Of a stretch of DNA of 64,000 nucleotides, positions 50,163 through 60,920 are shown one piece after another. Position numbers and translations under genes: made by a program. Numbering within the stretch: position 1 is the stretch's first letter; the number at the start of each line of letters is the position of its first letter. The DNA is taken from NCBI RefSeq assembly GCF_001540865.1, contig NC_033633.1, positions 11,568,917 through 11,632,916 on the forward strand, read 5' to 3'. The stretch comes from Ananas comosus (Eukaryota > Streptophyta > Magnoliopsida > Poales > Bromeliaceae). The notes beneath the pieces were generated by a model that saw nothing but the letters and a program-made list of their open reading frames with translations, was not told where the DNA came from and searched no databases.

Positions 50163-50491
50163 AATTATTTTTTATTTGTATATTTATATCTGATATTTAA
50201 TTTATATACTAATCTCTAATAAAAAAAATCCTCTGTACAAATAATTAAATTTGAAATATTTTGTAAATTTTATTTTTTTCTCAAACTTTGTAGACTAAAT
50301 TTCTTTAAAAATTAATTAATTATATTTTAAATTAAATACTTGTGCCCAATGCATGGATTAATTGACAGCTAGTTGAGAAGGCATATCGGAAAAATATGTG
50401 TAAATTTTAGACTGGCGAGTTCTCAACGCAAGTGGCAAAAAAAACTTTAGATCGTTATATGTTTGCTTCATATTTTGAGCTAATTTTTATT

Positions 50492-50612
50492 TTAAAAAAA
50501 AATACGACTTGGAGTCATAACATTGTTGTGGGGAAAGAAAAAATTAAAATATTTTTTTCAAATAACAACTATAGATATTCATACACTAGTTTATTATATT
50601 ATTATTTTTTTN
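50492..50612. repeat. Second copy of the dispersed duplication, ending at an N
   Basis: Near-identical to 46384-46505, including CGACTTGGAGTCATAACATT and CATACACTAGTTTATTATAT. The match stops at N 50612. Confidence 0.85.
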
Positions 50613-50745
50613 AAAAAAATTAGATGAATAAAGTATAAAATTTATATTTTATTTTTGAGTGTGGAAACAGCATTTCTTTGAAAACACTAAAAAAAAAAAA
50701 ACACTAAAAAAAGAAAAAGAAAAAAAAGGGGCCCAGTTTGGGGGC

Positions 50746-50753
50746 TATAAATA
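50746..50753 (+). promoter_or_regulatory. Probable TATA box of the CHX gene
   Basis: TATAAATA in the context GGGGGCTATAAATAGGG, followed by a leader with (GA)n and (CT)n tracts. It lies 559 bases before the start codon. A donor at 51000 (GAG/GTAACA) and an acceptor at 51235-51236 (CTGCAG/GT) suggest a 5' leader intron of about 235 bases. Inferred from motifs. Confidence 0.65.
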
Positions 50754-51087
50754 GGGAACCCAACTCCCGCCCCGAGGAAGAGAAGAGAAGAGAAAGAACA
50801 CACCCAGCTCGCGAGCGCCATTGTTTCTCTCTCTCTCTCTCTCTCTCTAGATCTCTCTATTACTCACTGGTTGATCGAGTAGTGTTTAATCTGAGGGAGA
50901 GTGGTGCCCTAACCCTAGTTAATCCTCTTCCACCGAACAATATTAATTAACTAGTGTTAACTATCAACTCCTCTTTAAAGGCTCTCCAAATTTAGCGAGG
51001 TAACATGCTCGATTCCATTCCTTTCCATCCCCATCCCCATTTTATTTAGCATCTTCTCCTCCCTTCTCCTTTAAGCCCCCACCTCTC

Positions 51088-51131
<44 letters not shown>

Positions 51132-51311
51132 ATTCATTAATGGATTGGAATCGAATCGCCATTATTAACGACGTGTTTAGTGTAACACCCGAACGGAATG
51201 AAAGATCGCGAGAAGTGTTTTCGTTCTTAACTGCAGGTATCGATCGATTTCGGAGCTGAAGAGATCGAGATCGAGATCGCACCTGCGACATCGATCGATC
51301 GATCCTAGTCG

Positions 51312-52691
51312 ATGGCGACGACGACGACGACGGGGACGGGGATGTGTCCGGGGCCGATGAAGGCGACGTCGGAGGGGGCGTGGCAGGGGGACGACCCGCT
51401 GCACTTCGCGCTGCCGCTGATCATCCTGCAGATCTGCCTCGTCGTCGCCCTCACCCGCGCCCTCGCCTTCCTCCTCCGCCCCCTGCGCCAGCCCCGCGTC
51501 ATCGCCGAGATAATCGTAAGCATTAATTTCCTAAGCACCGCCTCTTTCCCTCTTACACTCACTCTTTTATATTCTGGTTCAACTTCTCTTCTTTTTTTTT
51601 TTTTTTCAACTTTTTGGGATTTTGTGGGGGCGGGGGAGGAGAGGCCACGAGAAAGTCTACCATATCATACTTATACCGTAATATCAACGATCAGCTAATT
51701 ATCTTTTTTTTTAAAAAAAATATATATAATAAAAATATTTTTTTAATAATTTTGATGATATTAATGAACTCAACAAATATGCTATGATTGATTAGAGACA
51801 CCACATCAACAATATAAATGATGTAGTTTAAACATTTTCGAGCTCCGTAGGTTTAGGAACCCTGTGGTCCCGCTCTCTTGTTTCTTTTGTTTAGTTTACC
51901 TTTGTTTTTGTTTGTTGGGTTTTTCTTCTTTCTATAATCTAATTGTAGTCGCCAAACTCACCGCACCGAGCACAGTTAGTTTGATGATACGCATACGAAG
52001 TTCCAAACTTAAATTTTAAAATTTTATTTAAATAATTATGTAAATTTATAAAATATAAGGAAAAGCTAGATAGAGAAAATTACTTAGATGATTGTAAGCC
52101 ACGGTTACATAAAAATCTTACAATAAGAAAGAAAAAAAAAAAATCTGACTAATTCATTAACAATCTTTCATCGGTCGTATCGTTGGAACCAACAGTTGAC
52201 TAGTATTTTTTGAGTTATTCAGTTTTTTAATTTGATTCCGATAGATAAAGAAACTAGCTGTATCACAGTCCATCTGATCCAACCAGCAGGGTCAAGCCGC
52301 TTTTATTAAATGTTGTCTACGATTCCTCACCCCGAAAAATAAAAATGCTTTATCAATCTACCAGTTTTATATTTTTTAAAAAAACTTTGTCTATTACAAT
52401 TACTACTATAACTCTTCCATCTAGTAAAGTAATTATCTAATATATCAATCATCCAGCTGAAATTTCCATGTAAACACGTCAGTGAAAGTCAGAACTACCA
52501 CGTCTCTACATAAGGAATATACCATTCATTTTGACTTATTTACATCTTCGGATGTATTTTCAAAGCCAACTTATGAATTGAGTGACTTTTCAACTTAAAT
52601 AAAACTTAATTACAATTATTATAGCAGCAATACATTATAAGCAAGCAAACCTTAATTGACCTTTCAGAGTATATTATCTTGTTCTTAATCA

Positions 52692-52743
<52 letters not shown>

Positions 52744-52982
52744 TATGCTACTATACTATCAATAGTACAAGCCTTTGATACTATTGAGTTTTCGACAATT
52801 GGACGAAAAAGATGTGCGGTTAGGATGATAATGGTCTCCGGTTAAATTAATAGTGGTCTCTAGGGTTGAGTGAGTGGTTGGTTTAATAGTATAATCTAAC
52901 GGGTGAAATGATCAAAGAGTAGATCTAACAGTAGAAAACTCAATAGTACTAAGGGCTTGCTACTATCGATAGTATAGTAGCC

Positions 52983-53040
<58 letters not shown>

Positions 53041-53289
53041 TTGGACTGGGCTACTATTAGTAGCAAAATTTTATTGTTGCTATTAATTTTTTAGCCTTTA
53101 GATCAACTCTTTTCATTATTTCTAACCATTGGATTAAATACTATAACCTAGTGGGGACCACTCGACCCTAGAGGGACCACTCAACTCTAACTTACTAATA
53201 TCATTCTGACCCTATAATTTGTCATCCAAGGGTTAAAAACTTGATAGCAAAAAGAGCGTTTTACTATTAATAGTATTTCAGTCTAATTC

Positions 53290-53341
<52 letters not shown>

Positions 53342-53877
53342 TAGGCTCCTATGTTTTCGAAAGTACGGAGGCCTTCGTGCTTGTAAGTTGTTTTCGATGA
53401 TGTAACATCCGATTCAGCGATCGGTTCCGTTAGACATGATCTATGCTATTGGAACTATTTAGAAACTAAATTTCATAATTTTTTGACTTCGTTTGCCTAG
53501 TGAACGAGTAGTCTCAAAATGAACGGTTGAAAATAAAAATCTTATAAAAAATAGTGATAAAAGACTCAATTTTCAAATCGGAAGTATTATTCTTGTTCTT
53601 GATATTAAATAGAATTTTTTATTAAAGTTTCATATAATTTGGATACTTTTACACCGTTGAACTTAAAAACGTGCCACATCGGCCGTTAAAATAGTCATTT
53701 TTGAGACCCTTTGATCGCTTGGTAAATGATATCGAAAAATTATGAAATTTGGTTTCTAGATAGTTCTAATAGCGTAGATTATGCCTAACGGAGCCGATCG
53801 TCGAATCGGATTTTCTATCATCGAAAACAACTTACAAGCACGGAAGCCTCCGTACTTTCGAAAGCACGGGAGACCTA

Positions 53878-53926
<49 letters not shown>

Positions 53927-56900
53927 CTCTCAAAAGTACCAAAAGAGTGGTGCTTTTGAGTTTTTAGCCACTGAATGGAGAGATATTGGGTTGAGATGAT
54001 GGTGGTAGGTGGTGGTAGGTGCAGAAATAGTGTTTGATCCAAAGGCTATTAGTAATCAAAGGAGTAGATCCAAGGACTAGAAATTTAGAAGCACCAAGAG
54101 ATTGGTGCTTATAAAAGTATTCTAGCTCAATTATATATATATATATATATATAAAGCTTTACTTCCTAAATATAACTACTCATTTCTTAGGTTGGAAATT
54201 AATATAAACATGTCTCACTATTTTAAATATTGATACAGAGAAAAATAGTTTAAATTGTGATTAAATATAATGCATGTACTCTGGCCAATTGTAGAAATTA
54301 ATTTAGCAACAGCAATTCGCTTTTGATAAAGCCAAATTAATTAAAGTCTATTAATGTTGACACTATTTGATGATCTAAAAAGCATTGAGCATTCACCATT
54401 AATTAAGCATATCACATGCTTTAGATGGTCATGTCATATCTTATGTTACGCGCAGCTAATTATTATTGTGCACTAAACGCCCTTTTTATTAGTTTACTTT
54501 TTTTTTTAATTTAATGAAATCATAGGAGTAAGTTATAGGTAGCTAGGAAATGCCTAAAAAATATATATTAAAACTGATTAGTGGGACTGGGGGAGCAAAA
54601 TAGCTAGGAAAACGAAATTGAATACTAATTAATTAGCTAAATCAATGAATAAAGGGTGTATATATATAGATTCTTTTCCAAGATAATTAAATCGGTGGCG
54701 TCAATTAATTTGGTTTATAAGCCACTTAATTTTCTATGTTTTCTAGGAGACAACATCAATGACTTGTTAATCAGATGAAAAGGACGCGACCTGTTTTATT
54801 ACAAGATGGGAACATTTTTCTTGCTCTCATACTTTTTTAAGTCAACGAGAATCTAGAAATTTGTTGAGCGTAGTGAACGGACTAAAAAAAAAAAATCATA
54901 GATAGTCAAGATTGCCTCAGGAAATAATTAATTTATAGATCTATTTAGTGTATGATTTATAATATTTCAATAATTCTCTATTTTTTATTAAAAATAATAA
55001 AATCATTACTATTTGAATAGAATCATGTAACATTCCTAAGTAGTATGAATGTATACTATATTATCATGAATTAGAAGATATTTTTATTTTTATGAAAATC
55101 ATTTAGTCTACTATTAATAATAATTTTAATTCTTTATAATCTCTGATCCCATAATCCCTCGACTAGTTTACTTTTGTGCAACTCTTTTCCTACCTTGTAT
55201 TCAATCTTAATTACTTCGTCGTTACCAAGCGCCAGTCTCTCTTCTTCACTTGGAATTTAGATTGAAGGATTGGAAATACGAGAGAAGAGTCTTGGTGTCA
55301 CGGACAAAATATTTTTCGCTAACTTCTCCTTTACAGTGGCCCAAATCTGCTAGCGAAACGGGTTGAAAATGGATTGAATTGGATTGTCAAGGAGACCCAA
55401 ACCCAACCCGCTATGGAGAGATGAAGGGTTTTGTAACCTCTCCCATCAATGATGAAAACTCAATGATTATGAAACTCTCATGAGTTATGGGGGTGACTTT
55501 TGGGCTTATAGCTAATTATGAAGGTGAGTTAATGTGTCTCATAATGAGAGAGATGGTATGTGTCTAGGTTTCATTGTATCTAGGAACATATAAGTAGTGG
55601 AGTTTGGCTAAAGTCAAAAGACACAAGAGAGATTGTGTTTGTAGGTTGTAATTCTCATTTTCTAAGTAGTGTAGTACTTAGTTTTTTGAGAGAACCTTTG
55701 CCTCTTTCTCTTTGTCATTTTTCTTTGCATACTTAGTCGTAGGACGTGAAGGTCCGAACTAGCAATAGGGACGAAGGCTTGCCCATCTTCGAGCAGGAGG
55801 GCGGGCGCCGCACGGACTTTGCGAACAGAAACGCTAAGGCCGTGACACTTAGGCTTTATTTGGTTCAGGGTTAAATAAGAACTAGTTATTTCAAGAATAT
55901 GGTTAAATTCAGGATTAAGTTTGGGTTAGAGTAATTTTGTGTTTGGTTGAGAATTAGGTTTAGTCCAGATTAAGCAAAATAGTGTTTGATTGGAGTAAGT
56001 GAAATAAGAAGGATAGTGGATAGTTATAAATAAAAAATAATAATATTGTCCCAATTATTATATTTGAATTTAAATTTTATATTTTATATTTAAAATTTCA
56101 AATTTAAATAGATAACTTTTAAAATTAAAAAATTCAAAATTAAAAACTATATTTTTAAATCTCAAATTTAAAAATTTAAAGTTATAAATTTTAAATCAAA
56201 TCTAACAAATATAAAATTTCACATATAAAATACCAAATTTAAAATTTAAATAATTAAAAATAACAATTTAAAATTGAAAATTAAAAATTTAAGAATATAA
56301 ATATATATTTTAAAATTACAAATTATAAATTTTTAAAATTTCAAATATAAAATATTAAATTTAAAATTTAAATAATTAAAAATAACAATTTAAAATTTAA
56401 AATTTAAAATTTAAGAATGTAAACATATATTTAAGATTACAAATTATAATTTTTAAAATTTAAATAATTAAAAATATAAATTTAAAATTAAAAATTTTAA
56501 ACAATAAATATTAATATAAATATTGCAAATTATACATTTTTTAAAATTTCTAATATAAATGTCAAATTTAAAATTTAAACAATTTAAAATAATTTTAAAT
56601 TCTCAATGTTAAGAATATTAATATATATTTTAATATTACAAATTATAATTTTTAAATTTTAAATTTTTAAATTTAAAAATTAAAAGGAAAATTATAAATT
56701 TATATTTAAAATTTAAATTGGGGTGGATTAACTTATTAACTTTAATCCCACCCCAATTCTAGGAAGAGTGGGGTTTATTCCGGAAATAACAGTTAAGGGT
56801 GGGTTAACAACCCACCCCCAAAAGTTTCCGTTTGGAGATAAAAGGGGTGTTAACCCCATAACTCCTTTTATTTCCGAACCAAACGCTAGCTTAAGGTACA

Positions 56901-57137
56901 CAGATATATACTTAAGCACGGAATGCGCGAAATTATTTCTCATAGATAGTGGGTTAGATATGATTTTTAATTAAACTAATAATACGAGGTTGTTTTCGTG
57001 TTTATGGGACCCACAAAAACGTTAATCAACCGCTGGTCACTCTACACACCAACGAAAATGGGATAATAAACCACTTATTAATGTACTAATAAAGCGCAAA
57101 CATATATATATATATATAATATATATTATATATATTA

Positions 57138-57183
<46 letters not shown>

Positions 57184-59914
57184 CATACTATTTAATTAGA
57201 AGCGTCAACTGATCACTTCACAAATTAAGAAAATCACTTAAACTAGTCGGATTTTGTCGCTAGTGCTTTTCTGGCCAATCGCGCAGCCCAATCCGGCGTT
57301 AAACTTTGCTTAGTCTCTAATGATCAGGGCATTAAAGAAACTAATATAAGGTTATGCCACACCATTAAAGAGGAATTATATTCCGTTTTAGAAGAGACCT
57401 GTCCCTGGTAAACCCTGTACAATATAATTAGCATTCCTTAGGCTAATGCACATGATAATGCACATGATGGTTAGTAAAGAGCTTAATAATATTAAAACTA
57501 CCTGTTATTGAGATGCCCCAGTTGAGCGTCGTTCTTCTAAAATGAGAGCGCAACTTGGTTGAGAAGCTTCGTTAACTAACTATTTTAAGCAAGAAAAAGT
57601 TGATCTTTGGATGGATTAGTTGTAAGATTACGGTCAAAAGTTGAAAGTAAATTTAGTGCAAATCGGAACGAAACAAAAAAAATTCACTTGGGATGTGCAG
57701 GGCGGCATACTGCTGGGGCCGTCGGCGCTGGGGCGGAGCAGCAGGTTCATGAACGCCGTGTTTCCGAAGCAGAGCCTGACGGTGCTGGACACGGTGGCGA
57801 ACATCGGCCTCCTCTTCTTCCTCTTCCTGGTGGGCCTGGAGCTGGACCTGCGCGCCATCCGCCGCACGGGGAGGAGCGCCGTCGCCATCGCCATCGCGGG
57901 CATCTCCCTCCCCTTCGTGCTCGGCATCGGCACCTCCGTCGTCCTCCGCGCCACCGTCGTGAAAGGCACACGCCAGGGCCCGTTCCTCGTCTTCATGGGC
58001 GTCGCCCTCTCCATCACCGCGTTCCCCGTGCTCGCACGCATCCTCGCGGAGCTGAAGCTCCTCACCACCGACCTCGGCCGCATGGCCATGTCCGCGGCCG
58101 CAGTCAACGACATAGCGGCGTGGATCCTGCTGGCGCTGGCGGTCGCCCTCTCCGGCTCCGGCTCCCCGCTCATCGCCCTCTGGGTGCTGCTCTCCGCCGC
58201 CGCCTTCATCGCAGTCCTTGCCCTCGTCCTCCGGCCACTCCTGGCCTGGATGGCCCGGCGCTCCCCCGACGGCGAGCCCGTGAAGGAGTCCTACATCTGC
58301 GCCACCCTCGTCGCCGTCCTTGCCGCCGGGTTCGTCACGGATGCCATCGGCATCCACGCGCTATTCGGCGCCTTCGTGGTCGGCATCCTTGTTCCCAAGG
58401 ACGGGCCCTTCGCCGGGGTGCTCATCGAGAAGGTGGAGGACCTAGTCTCGGGGCTCTTCCTCCCGCTCTACTTCGTGTCCAGCGGGCTCAAGACCAACGT
58501 GGCCACCATCAGCGGCGCCCGGTCCTGGGGCCTGCTGGTGCTCGTCATCGCCAACGCCTGCCTCGGCAAGATCGTTGGCACCATTGCTGTCGCCCTGCTG
58601 ACGCGCGTGCCCCCGCGCGAGGCCCTCGCCCTCGGCTTCCTGATGAACACCAAGGGACTCGTGGAGCTCATCGTGCTCAACATTGGCCGCGACCGCAAGG
58701 TGCTCAACGACGAGTCCTTCGCCATCCTCGTGCTCATGGCGCTCTTCACCACCTTCGTCACCACCCCAGCCGTCATGGCCGTGTACAAGCCCGCCCGCCT
58801 GGCCGCGCCCTACAAGCACCGCACGTTCGAGGGGGCCGACGCCTCTGCCGCCGACGCCGAGCTGCGCGTGCTCGCCTGCTTCCATGCCAGCCGCAGCATC
58901 CCCACGCTAATCAACCTCATCGAGACCTCGCGCGGCACCAGCAGCCGCCGCCGCCGCCGCCTCATCGTCTACGCCCTGCACCTCGTCGAGCTCTCCGAGC
59001 GCCCCTCCTCCATCCTCATGGTACAGCGCGCGCGCCGCAACGGCATGCCCTTCTCGAACAGGCGCTACGAGGACACCAGCAGCGGCAATAATAGAATTGG
59101 GGGTGGAGATGAAGTGGTGCAGGTGGCGTTCGAGGCGTACCGGCAGCTGAGCTCGGTGGTGGTGCGGCCGATGACGGCCGTGTCCGATCTCGACACCATC
59201 CACGAGGACATCGTCGCCAGCGCCCACCGCAAGCGCGCGGCGCTCATCGTGCTCCCCTTCCACAAGACCCTCCGGGTCGACGGCTCGCTCGAGTCGCTCG
59301 GACATGCCTACCACGAGATCAACCGCCGTGTTCTCCGCCGCGCCCCCTGCTCTGTTGCCATCCTCGTCGACCGCGGCCTAGGCGGCGCCGCCCAGGTCTC
59401 CTCGAGCGACGTCTCCTACACCGTCGCCACACTCTTCTTCGGCGGGCCGGACGACCGCGAAGCCCTCGCCTACACCTCCCGCATGGCCGAGCACCCCGGC
59501 ATCGCCATCGCTGTCATCCGCTTCCTTAATCCTGCTGTCACAGCGGATGCCGACGAAGACCGCCAAGCCCTCGAGGCATTCAGGGCCAAGGCCGCGGCCG
59601 ACGGGTCGGTGCGGTACGAGGAGAGGGAAGCGCAGGGGAGTTGGGAGGTGGCGGCGGCGATCAAGGAGTTGGGGAGGGGGTGCAACCTCTTCCTGGTGGG
59701 GCGGTCGCCGCCAACGGAGGCTTTGCTGGAGAAGACGGACTGCCCGGAGCTGGGGCCGGTTGGGAGCTACCTGGCGTCGTCCGAATTCTCGTCAACGGCA
59801 TCAGTGTTGGTGATCCATCGGTACGATGCCAGCGGCGACACCACGAAGCCGACGGTGGAGGAGGGGACGGAGGAGGGATCAGCGGACGATTCGGCGGTGG
59901 TGCCAGTGCGCTAG
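51312..59914 (+). CDS. CHX: CHX-type cation/H+ antiporter (CPA2 family)
   Basis: Membrane antiporter of the plant CHX group; relatives of the CHX16-20 type handle K+ and pH in endomembranes. Two exons, 51312-51515 and 57701-59914, join at phase 0 (RVIAEII then [11 protein letters not shown]) to 805 residues. The start MATTTTTG is followed by [23 protein letters not shown] and [10 protein letters not shown], as in CHX18/19-like proteins. Membrane segments fill about residues 35-430 ([79 protein letters not shown]). Asn204-Asp205 is the ion-binding pair expected in this family ([15 protein letters not shown]). The rest is a hydrophilic cytosolic tail ending in an acidic stretch and VVPVR. Coding DNA is very GC-rich against an AT-rich, transposon-filled 6.2-kb intron. 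Which CHX number it is cannot be settled from sequence alone. Confidence 0.94.
52740..52986. mobile_element. Short hairpin element in (TA)n, copy E (247 bp)
   Basis: Begins GAATTATGCTACTATACTAT and ends GATAGTATAGTAGCCGAC, with (TA)n on both sides. Its interior (GGTCTCTAGGGTTGAGTGAG, AGTAGATCTAACAG) is unlike the 540-bp copies but its ends are alike, so it is a second size class sharing termini. Confidence 0.8.
53038..53289. mobile_element. Short hairpin element in (TA)n, copy F (252 bp)
   Basis: Begins GAGTTGGACTGGGCTACTAT and ends AATAGTATTTCAGTCTAATTC, between (TA)n tracts. Its interior is the inverted counterpart of copy E (GGACCACTCGACCCTAGAGG). Confidence 0.75.
53337..53881. mobile_element. 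Hairpin element, copy D (about 545 bp), bordered by (TA)n plus (GA)n/(CT)n
   Basis: Starts near GCGCTAGGCTCCTATGTTTT and ends GGGAGACCTACTC. The interior shares CATGATCTATGCTATT and GTTTGCCTAGTGAACGAG with copies B and C. Its borders are compound microsatellites, (TA)n(GA)n on the left and (CT)n(TA)n on the right. Confidence 0.75.
53927..54132. mobile_element. Short hairpin element, copy G (about 206 bp)
   Basis: Lies between (TA)n tracts. Its inverted ends include CCAAAAGAGTGGTGCTTTT on the left and AGCACCAAGAGATTGGTGC on the right. The end AGTATTCTAGCTCAATT matches the family terminus, but the left terminus is diverged. Confidence 0.6.
55296..55847. mobile_element. 552-bp solo-LTR-like element
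   Basis: Begins TGTCACGGAC and ends GGCCGTGACA, the TG..CA form with a short inverted end typical of LTRs. The left flank CTTGG resembles the right flank CTTAG, but that right flank is interrupted by the next element, so the 5-bp duplication is weak. Inside there is a promoter-like CATATAAGTAGTGGAG. No internal retrotransposon coding sequence adjoins it. Confidence 0.6.
55852..56890. mobile_element. PIF/Harbinger-like non-autonomous element, 1,039 bp
   Basis: The left end GGCTTTATTTGGTTC and the right end GAACCAAACGCTAGC are imperfect inverted repeats, with TTA duplicated at 55849-55851 and 56891-56893. The interior is extremely AT-rich (AATTTAAAATTT repeats). There is no transposase frame. 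It sits only 4 bases after the LTR-like element, apparently inserted in its flank. Confidence 0.8.
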
Positions 59915-60158
59915 CCCGCGTTGGAGGGGACGATAGTAGAAGAGTACTAGCCTCAACAAGGCTACGATGCATGCATGCATGCATGGCGACCCAGAGAGAG
60001 AGCGAGAGCACCATGCATGCATTGCAGTTGCACTAGTTAATTCTTAGAATCGTCGTACGTTACCCCACGGGTGAAGTGTGGGACCTAGCTACATATATGA
60101 CTATATGAGTAGCTTTCGATCGTTTAGAGGTTGGAGAGATTGAGAGATAGTGCTAGTT

Positions 60159-60164
60159 AATAAA
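60159..60164 (+). terminator. Likely polyadenylation signal of the CHX gene
   Basis: AATAAA lies 245 bases after the stop codon, in the context GTTAATAAAGAATGTTG. Confidence 0.45.
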
Positions 60165-60601
60165 GAATGTTGTGCATAATAGGAGTAATGGTGTTCCCAT
60201 AACTGAATAACATTTGCGTGTAGATGCTGAGCCAAATCATAATAGAAATTAGTAGCCATTATGTTTATATATGTATTTTAAATAAATACAACAACAAAAA
60301 AACACTCACAAACTTTTCTTTGAGAAAAAAAAGAGAGGCAATAACAAACTAACAATCAATGTGGCAATTATTTTTCAGACATAGAAACGAAATGAATCAT
60401 AAATGGAAAGACCTATTCACAAAATTCAGAGCATTTATTATTCAGGGCCCAGGCCAAGGCTCACAACTCCAATTGGGCCAGAGAAAAGTTCACTTCTTCA
60501 CAGATTAATTTAAGCTATATATCCAGAGGCCACATAAATAAAGGGCCAGTGTGATGATGGGGGCATCATACACTAGGAAATTGCAGCTCTCCTTTTAAGC
60601 A

Positions 60602-60605
<4 letters not shown>

Positions 60606-60653
<48 letters not shown>

Positions 60654-60680
60654 CTTAGGTGCTTTTAAATTGCTAAATCT
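60606..60680. repeat. (TA)n tract followed by a one-sided hairpin-element end
   Basis: A TA tract of about 45 bases is followed by GGCTTAGGTGCTTTTAAATT. This resembles the terminus of the short hairpin class (GGTGCTTTTGAG in copy G). No matching right end was found before the SINE. Confidence 0.4.
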
Positions 60681-60723
60681 CTAAAACAGTGACATAATTT
60701 TTGTCCTACATAACGGACCATTT

Positions 60724-60920
60724 CTAGTGCAAGTGAAAGCTTGGTGGTTGGTATTCCAGTTTTTAAGTTCTTAAGTTCGAATCAACTAGCATTCGAACTT
60801 TTTTTTTTTTTTCTCAAAAAAAAAGTTCGAATGCTAGTTGATTCACATTTTCAGATAAATTTATTTCTAAAAAAAATAAACAAAACAGATAGCATGTTAT
60901 CTATTTTTCTTAAAAAAAAT
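60724..60920 (+). mobile_element. Degenerate tRNA-derived SINE, copy 3
   Basis: On the plus strand GCAAGTGAAAGCTTGGTGG (A-box side) and AAGTTCGAAT (B-box side) are followed by TAGTTGATTCACATTTTCAG, TTTATTTCTAAAAAAAATAA and an A-rich tail, in the same order as copies 1 and 2 in reverse complement. An inverted duplication (TAGCATTCGAACT / AGTTCGAATGCTA) interrupts it. No target duplication was found. Confidence 0.7.

Larger units (their letters stand above)
32193..50745. other. 18.5-kb gene-free, transposon-rich intergenic region
   Basis: No protein-coding or RNA gene could be supported. The mobile elements I can delimit are listed separately. The remaining intervals (about 32400-34080, 36180-37040, 38830-42500, 43830-46380, 47100-47690 and 50180-50700) are very AT-rich. 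Their poly-A/T and (TA)n tracts yield only short spurious frames. 34081-34150 and 34691-34718 are (TA)n tracts bordering hairpin elements. Two single-N bases lie at 47759 and 50612. Confidence 0.65.
51516..57700 (+). other. CHX intron 1 (6,185 bp), loaded with mobile elements
   Basis: The donor GTAAGC at 51516 and the acceptor TGTGCAG ending at 57700 bracket it. Elements at 52740-54132, 55296-55847 and 55852-56890 are listed separately. 51520-52690, 54140-55290 and 56900-57690 are AT-rich with (TA)n near 57100-57180 and nothing I recognise as coding. Confidence 0.9.

Noticed and set aside
48416..50219. Open frames of 206 and 163 codons between 48.4 and 50.2 kb
   Set aside because: They lie in the arms of the Mutator-like foldback, are Ser/Pro/Arg low-complexity and mirror each other on the two strands.
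57607..59091. 494-codon plus-strand frame over the CHX gene
   Set aside because: It is a shifted frame of the GC-rich CHX exon, full of Arg/Pro/His, without any recognisable domain; the true frame gives the antiporter.
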